From Sphingomonas sp. Leaf242 (GTDB taxonomy: Bacteria; Pseudomonadota; Alphaproteobacteria; Sphingomonadales; Sphingomonadaceae), in the NCBI RefSeq assembly GCF_001422045.1, contig NZ_LMLW01000002.1, forward strand, positions 2,435-36,467: DNA of 34,033 nucleotides. The letters are read 5' to 3'. Shown here one piece after another: positions 23,210-30,155 of this stretch. Position 1 is the stretch's first letter. Each line of letters opens with the position of its first letter. A program made the position numbers and the translations under genes. The notes under the pieces are model-generated. The model was not told where the DNA came from. It ran no database searches and saw only the letters and a program-made list of their open reading frames with translations.

Positions 23210-23719
23210 ATGGGACGTTTGTTATCGATGGCGGTGGGAACGGCGCTGATAGCACTGCCGCCGTCGCCGCTCAGTGCTCAAAACAATCCTAGCTTTTTTG
23301 CTGTCTTCAGTATTCGAGCGACCACAGGAGGTTATTACCTCAGTACGGTTTCTCCCAAAGGAGATCGGATCAACGCGACGTGTCAGTTAATTCGCAAAGG
23401 TGCATGGGACTTTGCCGTAGAGGTCTATCCCGCCGGTCATACGACTGTGAAATCCGGGACATCACCGGCCCTTAGGCTATCCGAAACGTGGTCATACCCA
23501 CTCCGGGCTCAGGGCGGCAGTTATTTCGTTTGGACTGCCCCCAACCCCGCGGCGTTTGCGTTATTCCTACGACGGGTGAGCGGTATGGGATGGGGCCAGA
23601 ACTTCGTGTCCCGTGAGCTCAACATCGACTTTCAGAGTCACGGATCAGACGACGCCGGGACAATCGCCGCTTTTGCGCACCTTTGCCGCCTGCCGGGCGT
23701 CTTACCCAACGCCTACTGA
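23210..23719 (+). CDS. Secreted protein of unknown function, 169 aa
   Basis: A signal peptide (MGRLLSMAVGTALIALPPSP, cleavage near LSAQ) precedes about 145 mature residues with two Cys (ATCQLI and HLCRLP). The beta-rich core includes FFAVFSIRATTGGYYLSTVS and GSYFVWTAPNPAAFALFLRR. GGAGG lies 7-8 nt upstream of the start. No domain recognised. It is followed by REP-like copy I and then by another small membrane-protein gene. Confidence 0.65.
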   Translation: MGRLLSMAVGTALIALPPSPLSAQNNPSFFAVFSIRATTGGYYLSTVSPKGDRINATCQLIRKGAWDFAVEVYPAGHTTVKSGTSPALRLSETWSYPLRAQGGSYFVWTAPNPAAFALFLRRVSGMGWGQNFVSRELNIDFQSHGSDDAGTIAAFAHLCRLPGVLPNAY

Positions 23720-23731
23720 CCCCGCACACCC

Positions 23732-23768
23732 AAACGTCCGCTTTCCTGCCCATCTCGGTGATTCCGCG
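23732..23768 (-). repeat. REP-like repeat, copy I (reverse)
   Basis: ACGTCCGCTTTCCTGCCCAT, then CTCGGTGATTCCGCG. This is the first copy to the right of the nine-gene block and has the opposite orientation to all copies on its left. Confidence 0.65.
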
Positions 23769-23835
23769 TTCGTAGCATCTTGTCGAGGAACCAGCCGTGT
23801 GAGACGCTGCTAACCCTGCAATCCAGGAGCTAGAC

Positions 23836-24033
23836 ATGAAGAACGCCAGAACCCGCTACCTGCCGCTCGTCATCGTCCCCGCGATCATGCCGGCGGTGCT
23901 TATGCCGGTATTGGTGAGCCAGCATGTGCCGGACAATCTGATCGGCGGGGCAATGGGGGTTTCAATCGGTTTGGCGATTGTAGGCCTCGTTCGGATGAAA
24001 AGAGGCGGTGGTCGCTGCGCTACGACTAACTGA
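23836..24033 (+). CDS. Small membrane protein, 65 aa
   Basis: The ATG at 23836 is preceded by CAGGAG. The protein MKNARTRYLPLVIVPAIMPA has a basic N-terminus, a first hydrophobic segment (residues about 9-28), a second (about 35-52, LIGGAMGVSIGLAIVGLV) and a basic tail. It is probably an inner-membrane protein with both ends in the cytoplasm. Function unknown. Confidence 0.6.
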   Translation: MKNARTRYLPLVIVPAIMPAVLMPVLVSQHVPDNLIGGAMGVSIGLAIVGLVRMKRGGGRCATTN

Positions 24034-24483
24034 CACTACCGCGGGGTTCGGCACACCCGGTAGCAATTCCCATTTCTCGATGCTTTTCGAGAAAGACCGC
24101 AGCGTCTGGCAGCGCCCGCTAACGCCATTTGCCCTTCATAGCGGACTGGCCGCTTTCCTTTCCCATATCGGCCATTCTGCTAACGCCCAACAAAAGACGC
24201 CCCGATTGCCGCTCCGCAACACCGAAAGCGGACATTCGTTAATTTCGATCTTTCCCATTTTTCGATCTCCGGTTGGCAAATTCGAGAATGATCGAACGGG
24301 AACAGATTGGCGAAAGGGGATGACGGGACGGCTGCTTGCACGCTGCCAAATCGACGGTCTCAGGTTGGGGTTGCAAACGGAGAAAGGCTAGATCGATGAG
24401 TGGCGCGCGACTTGGGTCAACCGGTGATTTGACTTCAGAGCGGCAAGCAGCCGCCCTACCTCTGCAGGGCGCATCGCAATATA
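24034..24483. other. Gap holding repeat sequence
   Basis: About 450 bp with no supported gene. It contains REP-like copy J (24138-24190) and a second conserved stretch at about 24228-24295 (CGGACATTCGTTAATTTCGA, then TTTCCCATTTTTCGATCTCC). This second stretch is also found beside copy O (28630-28695). The open plus frames here run through the repeats. Confidence 0.55.
24138..24190 (-). repeat. REP-like repeat, copy J (reverse)
   Basis: ATAGCGGACTGGCCGCTTTC, then CTTTCCCATATCGGCCATTC, then TGCTAACGCCC. The stem and the conserved tail are recognisable. Confidence 0.7.
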
Positions 24484-25389
24484 TCAGCGCGACAGGAACG
24501 CACCGACCGCTTTCTGGAACAGTGCCGGTTGGTCGAGCATGACGAAATGCCGGGCATCACCAATATCGACGAAGGTGACATGCGGCGCATCCTTGTACGC
24601 TGCATGATACATCGCATCCGCCTGCGGCTTGGTCGGCCCGCCGACCGACCAAGGATAGACCAGCGTAATCGGCGTCACGATCGTCTTCATCACGGGGCGC
24701 AGGTCGCTGGTCATGTCCTCGTACATCGCGGCGCCGGACACTCTCGGATCGGCCGTCTTCACCCAGCCCGACACAAGTGCACGCGATACCGGCTTCAATG
24801 CCAGCCGATCTGCAATCGCCTGCGCGGCCGCGTCGCTGACGGGTTTGCCATAGCTGGCCACCTGCGCGTCGCGCATCGCCTTGGCCTGCGGCTCGACCAT
24901 GGGGACGGTCGCGGCGGGTGAAAATAGCGTGCCGATGAAAGGTAGTGCGTCGACGATCATGATCCGACCGGGATCGGCGTGATGCTTCTCGGCCAGCTTC
25001 AGCGCAACGAGCCCTCCCATCGAGTGACCAACGATCGCGGCACCTGCGATCTTCTCGCGTTCGATCAACGCATGGAGGTCCTCGACTATGCCTTCGAGTA
25101 TGCCAGGCGACAGGTTCGCACCTGGGGCGTCGCCGGCAAAACCGTTGACCTGTACCACATAGACGCGGTGGTCCTTGGCAAGACCAGCTACCACGCCGTC
25201 CCACACGGTTCGAGGGCTCGACAGGCCGGGGATCAGGACGACCGGCGTGCCTTCGCCTATGGAAATCGCTGAAATGTGCGGCATCTGCATGATCCGATTG
25301 GATGCTGCGGCATGGGTTGCGACAGGATGGAAAGCGGTGCCGATAGTCATGGCTGATACCGCGATGCTCAAACCGAGGTCACGGATCAT
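24484..25389 (-). CDS. Exported alpha/beta-hydrolase, 301 aa
   Basis: A signal peptide (residues 1-28, ending THAAA) precedes an alpha/beta-hydrolase domain. VVLIPGLSS (50-58) forms the oxyanion region. The nucleophile elbow is G121-H-S123-M-G-G. The catalytic His is H281 in DARHFVMLDQP. The acid is unclear: the usual Asp after strand 6 is replaced by LVYPWSVGGPTKP, so D147 (IVDALP) may act instead. The substrate is unknown; it is probably an ester. The start at 25389 follows AAAGGAGC, one base after the stop of the XRE regulator gene, so it is the last gene of a three-gene operon. Confidence 0.85.
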   Translation of the reverse strand: MIRDLGLSIAVSAMTIGTAFHPVATHAAASNRIMQMPHISAISIGEGTPVVLIPGLSSPRTVWDGVVAGLAKDHRVYVVQVNGFAGDAPGANLSPGILEGIVEDLHALIEREKIAGAAIVGHSMGGLVALKLAEKHHADPGRIMIVDALPFIGTLFSPAATVPMVEPQAKAMRDAQVASYGKPVSDAAAQAIADRLALKPVSRALVSGWVKTADPRVSGAAMYEDMTSDLRPVMKTIVTPITLVYPWSVGGPTKPQADAMYHAAYKDAPHVTFVDIGDARHFVMLDQPALFQKAVGAFLSR

Positions 25390-25390
25390 G

Positions 25391-25594
25391 TTATTGCTCC
25401 TTTGAAGGGCTGACGAAGACGTCTTCGATGGCGAGGTCGAACAGTTCGGCGAGCTTGAAGGCTAGTGGAAGCGATGGATCGTAGCGTCCGGTCTCGATCG
25501 CGTTGACACTCTGCCGGCTCACTTCCAAAAGGTCGGCGAGATGTTGTTGCGACCATCCGCGAGCAGCGCGTAACGCACGCAGATGATTGATCAC
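25391..25594 (-). CDS. XRE-family helix-turn-helix regulator, 67 aa
   Basis: A minimal Cro/CI-type regulator: LRALRAARGWSQQHLADLLE (first helices and turn), VSRQSVNAIETGRYDPSLPL (recognition helix) and AFKLAELFDLAIEDVF (last helices). This is the compact type often found coupled to small membrane proteins in bacteria. The start is the GTG at 25594, which overlaps the upstream stop as GTGA and has AGAGG just before it; the longer frame to 25654 would overlap the membrane gene for no reason. It probably regulates its own operon, perhaps through the membrane protein. Confidence 0.85.
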   Translation of the reverse strand: MINHLRALRAARGWSQQHLADLLEVSRQSVNAIETGRYDPSLPLAFKLAELFDLAIEDVFVSPSKEQ

Positions 25595-26019
25595 GACCTC
25601 TGACGCTCGATCAGCATGTTGGCGCACTGGCCGACTCCCAGTGATCCGAACCACAGTACAGGTACGTAGAAGAGCGGCAGATGCGGCGCGCCGCCCAGCA
25701 TCTCGAGGAAACCCAGGATGGATACCAGCGTCATGGTCACGCCGGTCGCGATCATCGCCTTGCGCACTTCCAGAAGCCGTAGATATTCGTCGTGCATGTC
25801 CAGGATCATGTCGCCGATCAGCCAGAAAACGGCCGCGATCGGCAGTCCTGGCAGTGCCGCCAGCACCCAGCGAGCAGGGCCGTGCATAGCGTCGAGGTCG
25901 AAGGCACGTTGCACGCCGAACAGCAACACGATGTAACTAAGCATCGCGCCGATCATCCGGCGATTATATCGCTTGGTTGCGGGGTCCCGGTAGCGGGTGT
26001 TGGCGACGTGGACGGTCAT
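25591..26019 (-). CDS. Four-TM membrane protein coupled to the XRE regulator, 142 aa
   Basis: Four hydrophobic segments are visible: about residues 22-38, 50-70, 88-106 and 112-132. The short loop between the second and third is charged (DMHDEYLRLLEVRKA). The N-terminal 20 residues are basic and cytoplasmic. The gene leads an operon with a GTGA overlap to an XRE regulator and then an alpha/beta-hydrolase. The start at 26019 has AAGGGGC upstream. Such membrane/XRE pairs are common, but the signal is not known. Confidence 0.75.
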   Translation of the reverse strand: MTVHVANTRYRDPATKRYNRRMIGAMLSYIVLLFGVQRAFDLDAMHGPARWVLAALPGLPIAAVFWLIGDMILDMHDEYLRLLEVRKAMIATGVTMTLVSILGFLEMLGGAPHLPLFYVPVLWFGSLGVGQCANMLIERQRS

Positions 26020-26181
26020 TTGGAAGCCCCTTCGATTCGTTGTGAAGGACGCTTGTCATGGAAAGCACACTTTACGTCAAGCAGGCTTTCCAGCGGAAGT
26101 GAGTTTTATATCCCCAACGTCACCATTTTTGCGAAAGGCGGCAGCCCATCAGCAACGTCCGCTAATTGCCACCCCATTCTC

Positions 26182-26250
26182 AAAGCGGACCGTCCGCTTT
26201 CCTTCCCATTCCCGCCATTCCGCCTACGCCCACTCCAAGACGTTCAGGCG
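26182..26250 (-). repeat. REP-like repeat, copy K (reverse)
   Basis: The perfect stem AAAGCGGAC-C-GTCCGCTTT (26182-26200) is followed by CCTTCCCATTCCCGCCATTC and CGCCTACGCCCAC, then AAGACGTTCAGGCG of the extended form. It lies directly before the barstar-like gene. Confidence 0.8.
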
Positions 26251-26319
26251 TTCGAACGAGTTGCCCTAAAGCCGCCATTGATCCAGCATGGCCGTGTCGA
26301 GGGCCAGGAAGTGAGAACA

Positions 26320-26649
26320 ATGAACATCGTCGAACTCGATGCCCAGCACTGGAAGACGCCAAGTGATTTTTACAGCGCTCTTCTAAGAAAGCTGGGCGCT
26401 CCAGAGTGGCATGGAGAGAGCATACCCGCCCTGATCGACTCCATGATCGTCGGCGACATCAATGAGGTCGCAACGCCATTGCGCGTCGTTGTTACGGGGT
26501 TGGATACGGCAAGCAAAGTGGCCTTCGATGAACTAACGAAAGCGTTTTCCGCACTCACGAAATATGGCGCGGTAGCAAACATCAATTCCGACCGGGCTTC
26601 GTTAGACATTGCCGATAACGTGTCCGCTTTCCTTGATGGCCGCGCCTAA
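26320..26649 (+). CDS. Barstar-like protein (ribonuclease-inhibitor family), 109 aa
   Basis: The start is set at the ATG at 26320 after AGGAAG; the longer open frame from 25792 crosses the upstream gene and a repeat. The N-terminal pattern VELDAQHWKTPSDFYSALLR followed by KLGAPEWHGESIPALIDSMI matches barstar proteins, where a strand leads to a helix and then to 'GxPxWxGxNxDALxDxL', the barnase-contacting region. GDINEVATPLRVVVTGLD gives the next strand. No barnase-like nuclease gene is seen nearby, so it is an orphan immunity-type protein. The stop codon lies at the edge of REP-like copy L. Confidence 0.75.
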   Translation: MNIVELDAQHWKTPSDFYSALLRKLGAPEWHGESIPALIDSMIVGDINEVATPLRVVVTGLDTASKVAFDELTKAFSALTKYGAVANINSDRASLDIADNVSAFLDGRA

Positions 26650-26697
26650 GCGGACGGTCCGCTGTCCTCCCCATTCCCGCCATTCCGCCTACGCCCC
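26648..26697 (-). repeat. REP-like repeat, copy L (reverse)
   Basis: AAGCGGACGGTCCGCTGTCC, then TCCCCATTCCCGCCATTCCG, then CCTACGCCCC. It begins inside the stop codon of the barstar-like gene. Confidence 0.75.
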
Positions 26698-26768
26698 TTT
26701 ACTGCCGTTCACAGGAGTTCCAGCAAAGGCCATAAGCGGTCATTGGTTCATGTAAGGATGCTGCGTTG

Positions 26769-27827
26769 ATGTCGTTCGTTGATCGCTTCGATCTTACACT
26801 GCCGTTGATCCAAGCGCCTATGGCAGGCGTTTCCACGCCTCTACTGGCGGCGTCCGTTTCAGAAGCCGGTGCGCTCGGCTCGATAGGAGTAGGCGCAACC
26901 GATGCAGTCGGCGCGCGTGCAATGATCGAGGAAGTGCGGGGCCGCACGGACCGGCCTTTCAATGTAAATCTCTTTGTTCATGCTCGTCCGAAGGTAGATT
27001 CCGTCCGTGAGACTGCGTGGCTTCAATTGCTCGCGCCATTTTTTATCGAGTTCGAAGCGACTCCCCCGCCAACGCTCCGGACCATATACAAGAGCTTCGC
27101 CGACGATCCCGAAATGGTGGCCACGCTGATTGACTTGGCGCCACCGGTCGTCAGTTTTCACTTCGGCTTACCATCCCCCGAGGTTCTCTCGGTGCTACGC
27201 TCATGTGGCATTTACATGCTGGCAAGCGCTACGAACCTTGAAGAAGGTCGCTCGATCAAAGCGGCCGGCGTCGATGCGATCGTTGCTCAGGGTATAGAGG
27301 CGGGCGGGCACCGCGGCATCTTCGATCCGAACGCGCCCGATGACGAGTTGAGCATGGCAGTGCTCACCCGGTTGCTGGTTAGAGACGTAGGCATTCCGAT
27401 CGTTGCAGCCGGCGGGATCATGGATGGTGCCGGCATTGCGGCAGCGCTCGATCTCGGCGCGGTCGCGGCACAGCTTGGCACTGCGTTTGTGGCTTGCCCT
27501 GAGTCCGCTGCCGACGCTGCATATCGCGCAGCCTTAACGGGGCCGGGCGCGTATCACACGACGCTGACTCCGCTTATTTCCGGCCGGCCTGCGCGCGCGC
27601 TAGCCAACCGATTTACAGCGCTCGCTGGGCTACTCGTTGGCCAGGCCCCGCCAGACTATCCTATCGCTTACGATGCTGGAAAAGCTCTGCATGCGGCAGC
27701 AAAAACGAAGGGCGAGCATGGTTTCGGCGCGCAGTGGGCTGGACAAGGCGCGCCTCTGAGCCGAGCCATGCCGGCGGCTCAACTCATTCAGGCCCTTCGA
27801 GACGAACTGGACGGCTGCAAAGCGTAA
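26769..27827 (+). CDS. Nitronate monooxygenase-family flavoprotein, 352 aa
   Basis: A TIM-barrel FMN protein of the nitronate monooxygenase / 2-nitropropane dioxygenase family. LPLIQAPMAGVSTP marks the first strand. AQGIEAGGHRGIFDP carries the family's conserved QGxEAGGHxG loop with the likely catalytic His. IVAAGGIMDGAGIAAAL and AAQLGTAFVACPES bind the FMN phosphate. It oxidises alkyl nitronates such as propionate 3-nitronate, probably as detoxification in the cytoplasm. The start is the ATG at 26769 with AAGGA 9 nt upstream; a TTG directly before it also lies in frame. Length is normal for the family. It is monocistronic, flanked by repeats. Confidence 0.9.
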   Translation: MSFVDRFDLTLPLIQAPMAGVSTPLLAASVSEAGALGSIGVGATDAVGARAMIEEVRGRTDRPFNVNLFVHARPKVDSVRETAWLQLLAPFFIEFEATPPPTLRTIYKSFADDPEMVATLIDLAPPVVSFHFGLPSPEVLSVLRSCGIYMLASATNLEEGRSIKAAGVDAIVAQGIEAGGHRGIFDPNAPDDELSMAVLTRLLVRDVGIPIVAAGGIMDGAGIAAALDLGAVAAQLGTAFVACPESAADAAYRAALTGPGAYHTTLTPLISGRPARALANRFTALAGLLVGQAPPDYPIAYDAGKALHAAAKTKGEHGFGAQWAGQGAPLSRAMPAAQLIQALRDELDGCKA

Positions 27828-27859
27828 ACGTTTCCGCCTTAGAAGGTTCTCAGCCGCAA

Positions 27860-27901
27860 CGATCCATTCCGCTTTCCTTCCCATTCCGGACATTGGCGGA
27901 C
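27860..27901 (-). repeat. REP-like repeat, copy M (reverse, short)
   Basis: CGATCCATTCCGCTTTCCTT, then CCCATTCCGGACATTGGCGG. It lies 33 bp after the nitronate monooxygenase stop. Confidence 0.65.
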
Positions 27902-28051
27902 GGCGGATATCCTATCCGCCGCCACCACGCCTTTCAACGGGTTTGGGCGCAGGCCGTACCCGATTTCGGGTCATCGATACCCCGGCCGCTTTCGCCTAAT
28001 AGCGGACGCGGCGATCTGTCTATATGTAGGGGCAATGGTAGGAGAGCGAGC

Positions 28052-28252
28052 TTGAGCGCGTTGGCAGCATTAACAATCGGCATTGCTATCATCGCTGTGC
28101 TTATAGCGCTCGATTTCTGGAAGGATCGTCTGGTGACGCGGGCCGTGTTTAGCCTCGTGGATCGCCTGACGCCATATAGAGCGAACGGTCGCTATCGTTC
28201 GCCATCGCCGCAGAAGTATACTTCGCTACGCAAGCCACGGAACGGCAGCTAA
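28052..28252 (+). CDS. Small membrane protein with TTG start, 66 aa
   Basis: The TTG at 28052 has AGGAG 7 nt upstream, and the frame then reads LSALAALTIGIAIIAVLIAL, a single N-terminal TM helix. A basic, Tyr/Ser-rich cytoplasmic tail follows (RYRSPSPQKYTSLRKPRNGS). The longer frame from 27734 overlaps the nitronate monooxygenase and is not supported. The last three residues (N-G-S) and the stop are part of REP-like copy N. Function unknown. Confidence 0.5.
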   Translation: MSALAALTIGIAIIAVLIALDFWKDRLVTRAVFSLVDRLTPYRANGRYRSPSPQKYTSLRKPRNGS

Positions 28253-28283
28253 CCTTCCCATTCCGGCGGTTCCGCTTATCCCC
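28238..28283 (-). repeat. REP-like repeat, copy N (reverse)
   Basis: GGAACGGCAGCTAACCTTCC, then CATTCCGGCGGTTCCGCTTA. It overlaps the end of the small membrane-protein gene and supplies its stop codon. Confidence 0.7.
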
Positions 28284-28319
28284 AATTGCAGATATCCTCT
28301 GGCCGTGAGACAAGGCTAA

Positions 28320-28562
28320 ATGGTTTCTGATCGGTTCCTCGCTGCCCGACGTCGGGGCGTTAACCGCGTCTTCCTGATGTTCGTCGGCCTCGCCCTGCTC
28401 ATGTGGATTGCAACCCTTTGCGATCAGGCATTAAATCTTGAATGGGGTTGGGACAAGGAAGGCCTTTGGGACTTGCCGCTCATGGTGCTGTTTGCTGCAT
28501 TCGTGCGCTTCTGCTCGCTCGCGATCATCAAGCTTACCGGTAGCCTTTTCAACGGCAGCTAA
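28320..28562 (+). CDS. Small membrane protein, 80 aa
   Basis: Two hydrophobic segments (residues about 15-33, GVNRVFLMFVGLALLMWIAT, and 50-73, DLPLMVLFAAFVRFCSLAII) with a basic N-terminus MVSDRFLAARRRG. AAGG precedes the start. The C-terminal N-G-S and the stop codon come from REP-like copy O, exactly as in the preceding gene. The two small genes otherwise do not look alike. Function unknown. Confidence 0.6.
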   Translation: MVSDRFLAARRRGVNRVFLMFVGLALLMWIATLCDQALNLEWGWDKEGLWDLPLMVLFAAFVRFCSLAIIKLTGSLFNGS

Positions 28563-28650
28563 CCTTCCCATCCCGGCCATTCCGCTATCGCCCACACCCG
28601 GACGTTCAGGCTGGCGATCCGCGTTTCTGATAACGGCCATTCGTTAAGCG
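28550..28650 (-). repeat. REP-like repeat, copy O, extended form (reverse)
   Basis: AACGGCAGCTAACCTTCCCA, then TCCCGGCCATTCCGCTATCG, then CCCACACCCGGACGTTCAGG, then ATAACGGCCATTCGTTAAGC. The extended part is the reverse complement of the stretch before copy D at 5.85 kb. A further conserved stretch (ACCTTTCCCGTTTCTCGGTC) continues to about 28695. Confidence 0.75.
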
Positions 28651-28695
28651 GGACCTTTCCCGTTTCTCGGTCTCTGACCGGCCAACTTGGGAAAG

Positions 28696-29030
28696 AGCAA
28701 TCGGGCTACGCTAAAACCGCAAGCCCGGTCGAGCGCGTCGTATCCAAGAGCGGCTGGCGGGACGTCGCCATGGGTGCCCCGCCACGGCGGTGGAACGACC
28801 GTCTTGGCTCCATCTGGTTGGTTCGCGCTTCTGCGTCGATGGACGTGATCGATTGCCGAGAACAACCAATTATCGCTTCAATGTGCTATAATTGGATAGC
28901 TAATACCAAAGGCGTCTGCCTTTCAAACGCGTGACGGATCCGGAAAATTGCGGGCTCGGATGTTAATTGTGTTGTTAACACCTGCTTCGCACGACTAAAG
29001 ACGCGCGGAACAAAAATTAGGAAAGATTCG
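28696..29030. other. Gap upstream of the 53-aa gene
   Basis: No supported gene. It becomes AT-richer toward the right and contains the inverted repeat TGTTAA (28961-28966) / TTAACA (28975-28980), a candidate regulatory site about 50 bp before the start at 29031. Confidence 0.4.
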
Positions 29031-29192
29031 ATGTTTGTCTCGGATCAGCAAGCCCACGTTCAAGAGGCTGTTCAGCTTTTGCGGCAAGCCCTTGCTATTG
29101 TCGACCAAATTGAAAATCATGCAGCATCGGCTCAGCTGGATCATGTGATTCACATGCTTCAATCGATGTCTGGTAACAGCGTTGGAGCTTGA
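29031..29192 (+). CDS. Small helical protein, 53 aa
   Basis: The ATG at 29031 follows TAGGAAAGATTCG, a good Shine-Dalgarno. The product MFVSDQQAHVQEAVQLLRQA continues as a single amphipathic helix pair rich in Gln, Ala and His (ENHAASAQLDHVIHMLQSMS), with no TM segment. It could be a small adaptor or dimeric regulator. Its 3' end overlaps the end of the convergent PAS-domain gene by 34 bp. Confidence 0.6.
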   Translation: MFVSDQQAHVQEAVQLLRQALAIVDQIENHAASAQLDHVIHMLQSMSGNSVGA

Positions 29193-29824
29193 AACACAGA
29201 TGCAAGCATACCCTCCATTCTAGTGATGCCGGACTGAGTGAATTGCACATCAGCTACGACATTGCTGTCATCCCAAATAATACCTTCCTGCTGTAATGCC
29301 GTAATCCAGCGCCTCGTCGTGCTCGGTGCCATGCGGGTTTCGGAGGCCAGTCTTTCAACGCCGACCACCCGTCCTTCAGCCTCGGCGAGATAGATGGCCA
29401 CCAGCAGTGTGCCAACCGGGTCCGTGATCAAACGATCGCCAAATGCTTCTCGGCGAATGTTAGCTATATGTTGAATTCGCAATGCGGCTTCCCACAGCCT
29501 TTCTGGGCGAAACTCGTTACCAGAATCATGCCAGAATAGCGTACCAACCAGCCGCCCAGGGTTATTAAAGTACGTTACAAATAAAGACGCTGCAACAGCG
29601 CTCCCATCGGGGCGAATGTATCTCTTTTGCAGGCGGAAAGGGGGAGCCCGATCCACGAGCATTGATAGCATAATAGCACTTTTTTCAAGGTCGTTTGGAT
29701 GGGTTAAATCCCGATAAGATGCTCCGATAACTTGATCTTCGGTACGTTGGACGAGATCGAGGAAGCCGCGATCCACCGCTAAAATAACACCATTCGTGGT
29801 TGAGACGCAGTGCGCGGTTGGCAT
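29159..29824 (-). CDS. PAS-domain protein with C-terminal winged-helix domain, 221 aa
   Basis: Residues about 5-110 form a PAS domain: ILAVDRGFLDLVQRTEDQVI, then GASYRDLTHPNDLEKS, then KRYIRPDGSAVAASLFVTYF, the usual 'DLTHPxDL...xKRYxRxDGS' order. A linker helix (LWEAALRIQHIANIRREAFG) leads to a winged-helix module (residues about 140-210: LLVAIYLAEAEGRVVGVERL, then ASETRMAPSTTRRWITALQQ, then EGII), which looks like a MarR-type DNA-binding domain. It is therefore probably a one-component sensor-regulator. ATG at 29824. The end overlaps the convergent 53-aa gene. Confidence 0.8.
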   Translation of the reverse strand: MPTAHCVSTTNGVILAVDRGFLDLVQRTEDQVIGASYRDLTHPNDLEKSAIMLSMLVDRAPPFRLQKRYIRPDGSAVAASLFVTYFNNPGRLVGTLFWHDSGNEFRPERLWEAALRIQHIANIRREAFGDRLITDPVGTLLVAIYLAEAEGRVVGVERLASETRMAPSTTRRWITALQQEGIIWDDSNVVADVQFTQSGITRMEGMLASVFQAPTLLPDID

Positions 29825-30155
29825 CGCCTATTTCTTGCCCAAAATTTGGAGGCTATCAATAGGGATCAACCAACGCCCGTAGCCTTTCTGCAGCTGCCCG
29901 TATTCAAAATGTAAAAGAATCGCGGATCTGTCCTTAATGGATGTAATGGCCTAACTATGAGCTTGTAAGCTCAGGTATCATGCGAATCTCATTTTTCGCT
30001 ATAAGTCCAAACGGATGGCCGGCCCGTTAAGTCTTCTCTGCCTTTTCCGTCGTCCTTCATGCAGGGCTTTAAAAGGGCTGGCCGCCTAAGATCCGGCTTA
30101 CGTGAGCAAATAGCACCTGCATTCGAGATCGACGGAACGGTTTCCGCGGCATTGG
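29825..30155. other. Gap of about 330 bp
   Basis: No gene supported. A short palindrome GAGCTT-GT-AAGCTC lies at 29959-29972. The promoter of the PAS-domain gene should lie at the left side of this gap. Confidence 0.4.

Noticed and set aside
28942..28964. Possible EcfG-type general-stress promoter (GGAA...GTT) upstream of the 53-aa gene
   Set aside because: The GGAA is not followed by C, and the spacing to GTT does not fit the usual pattern.
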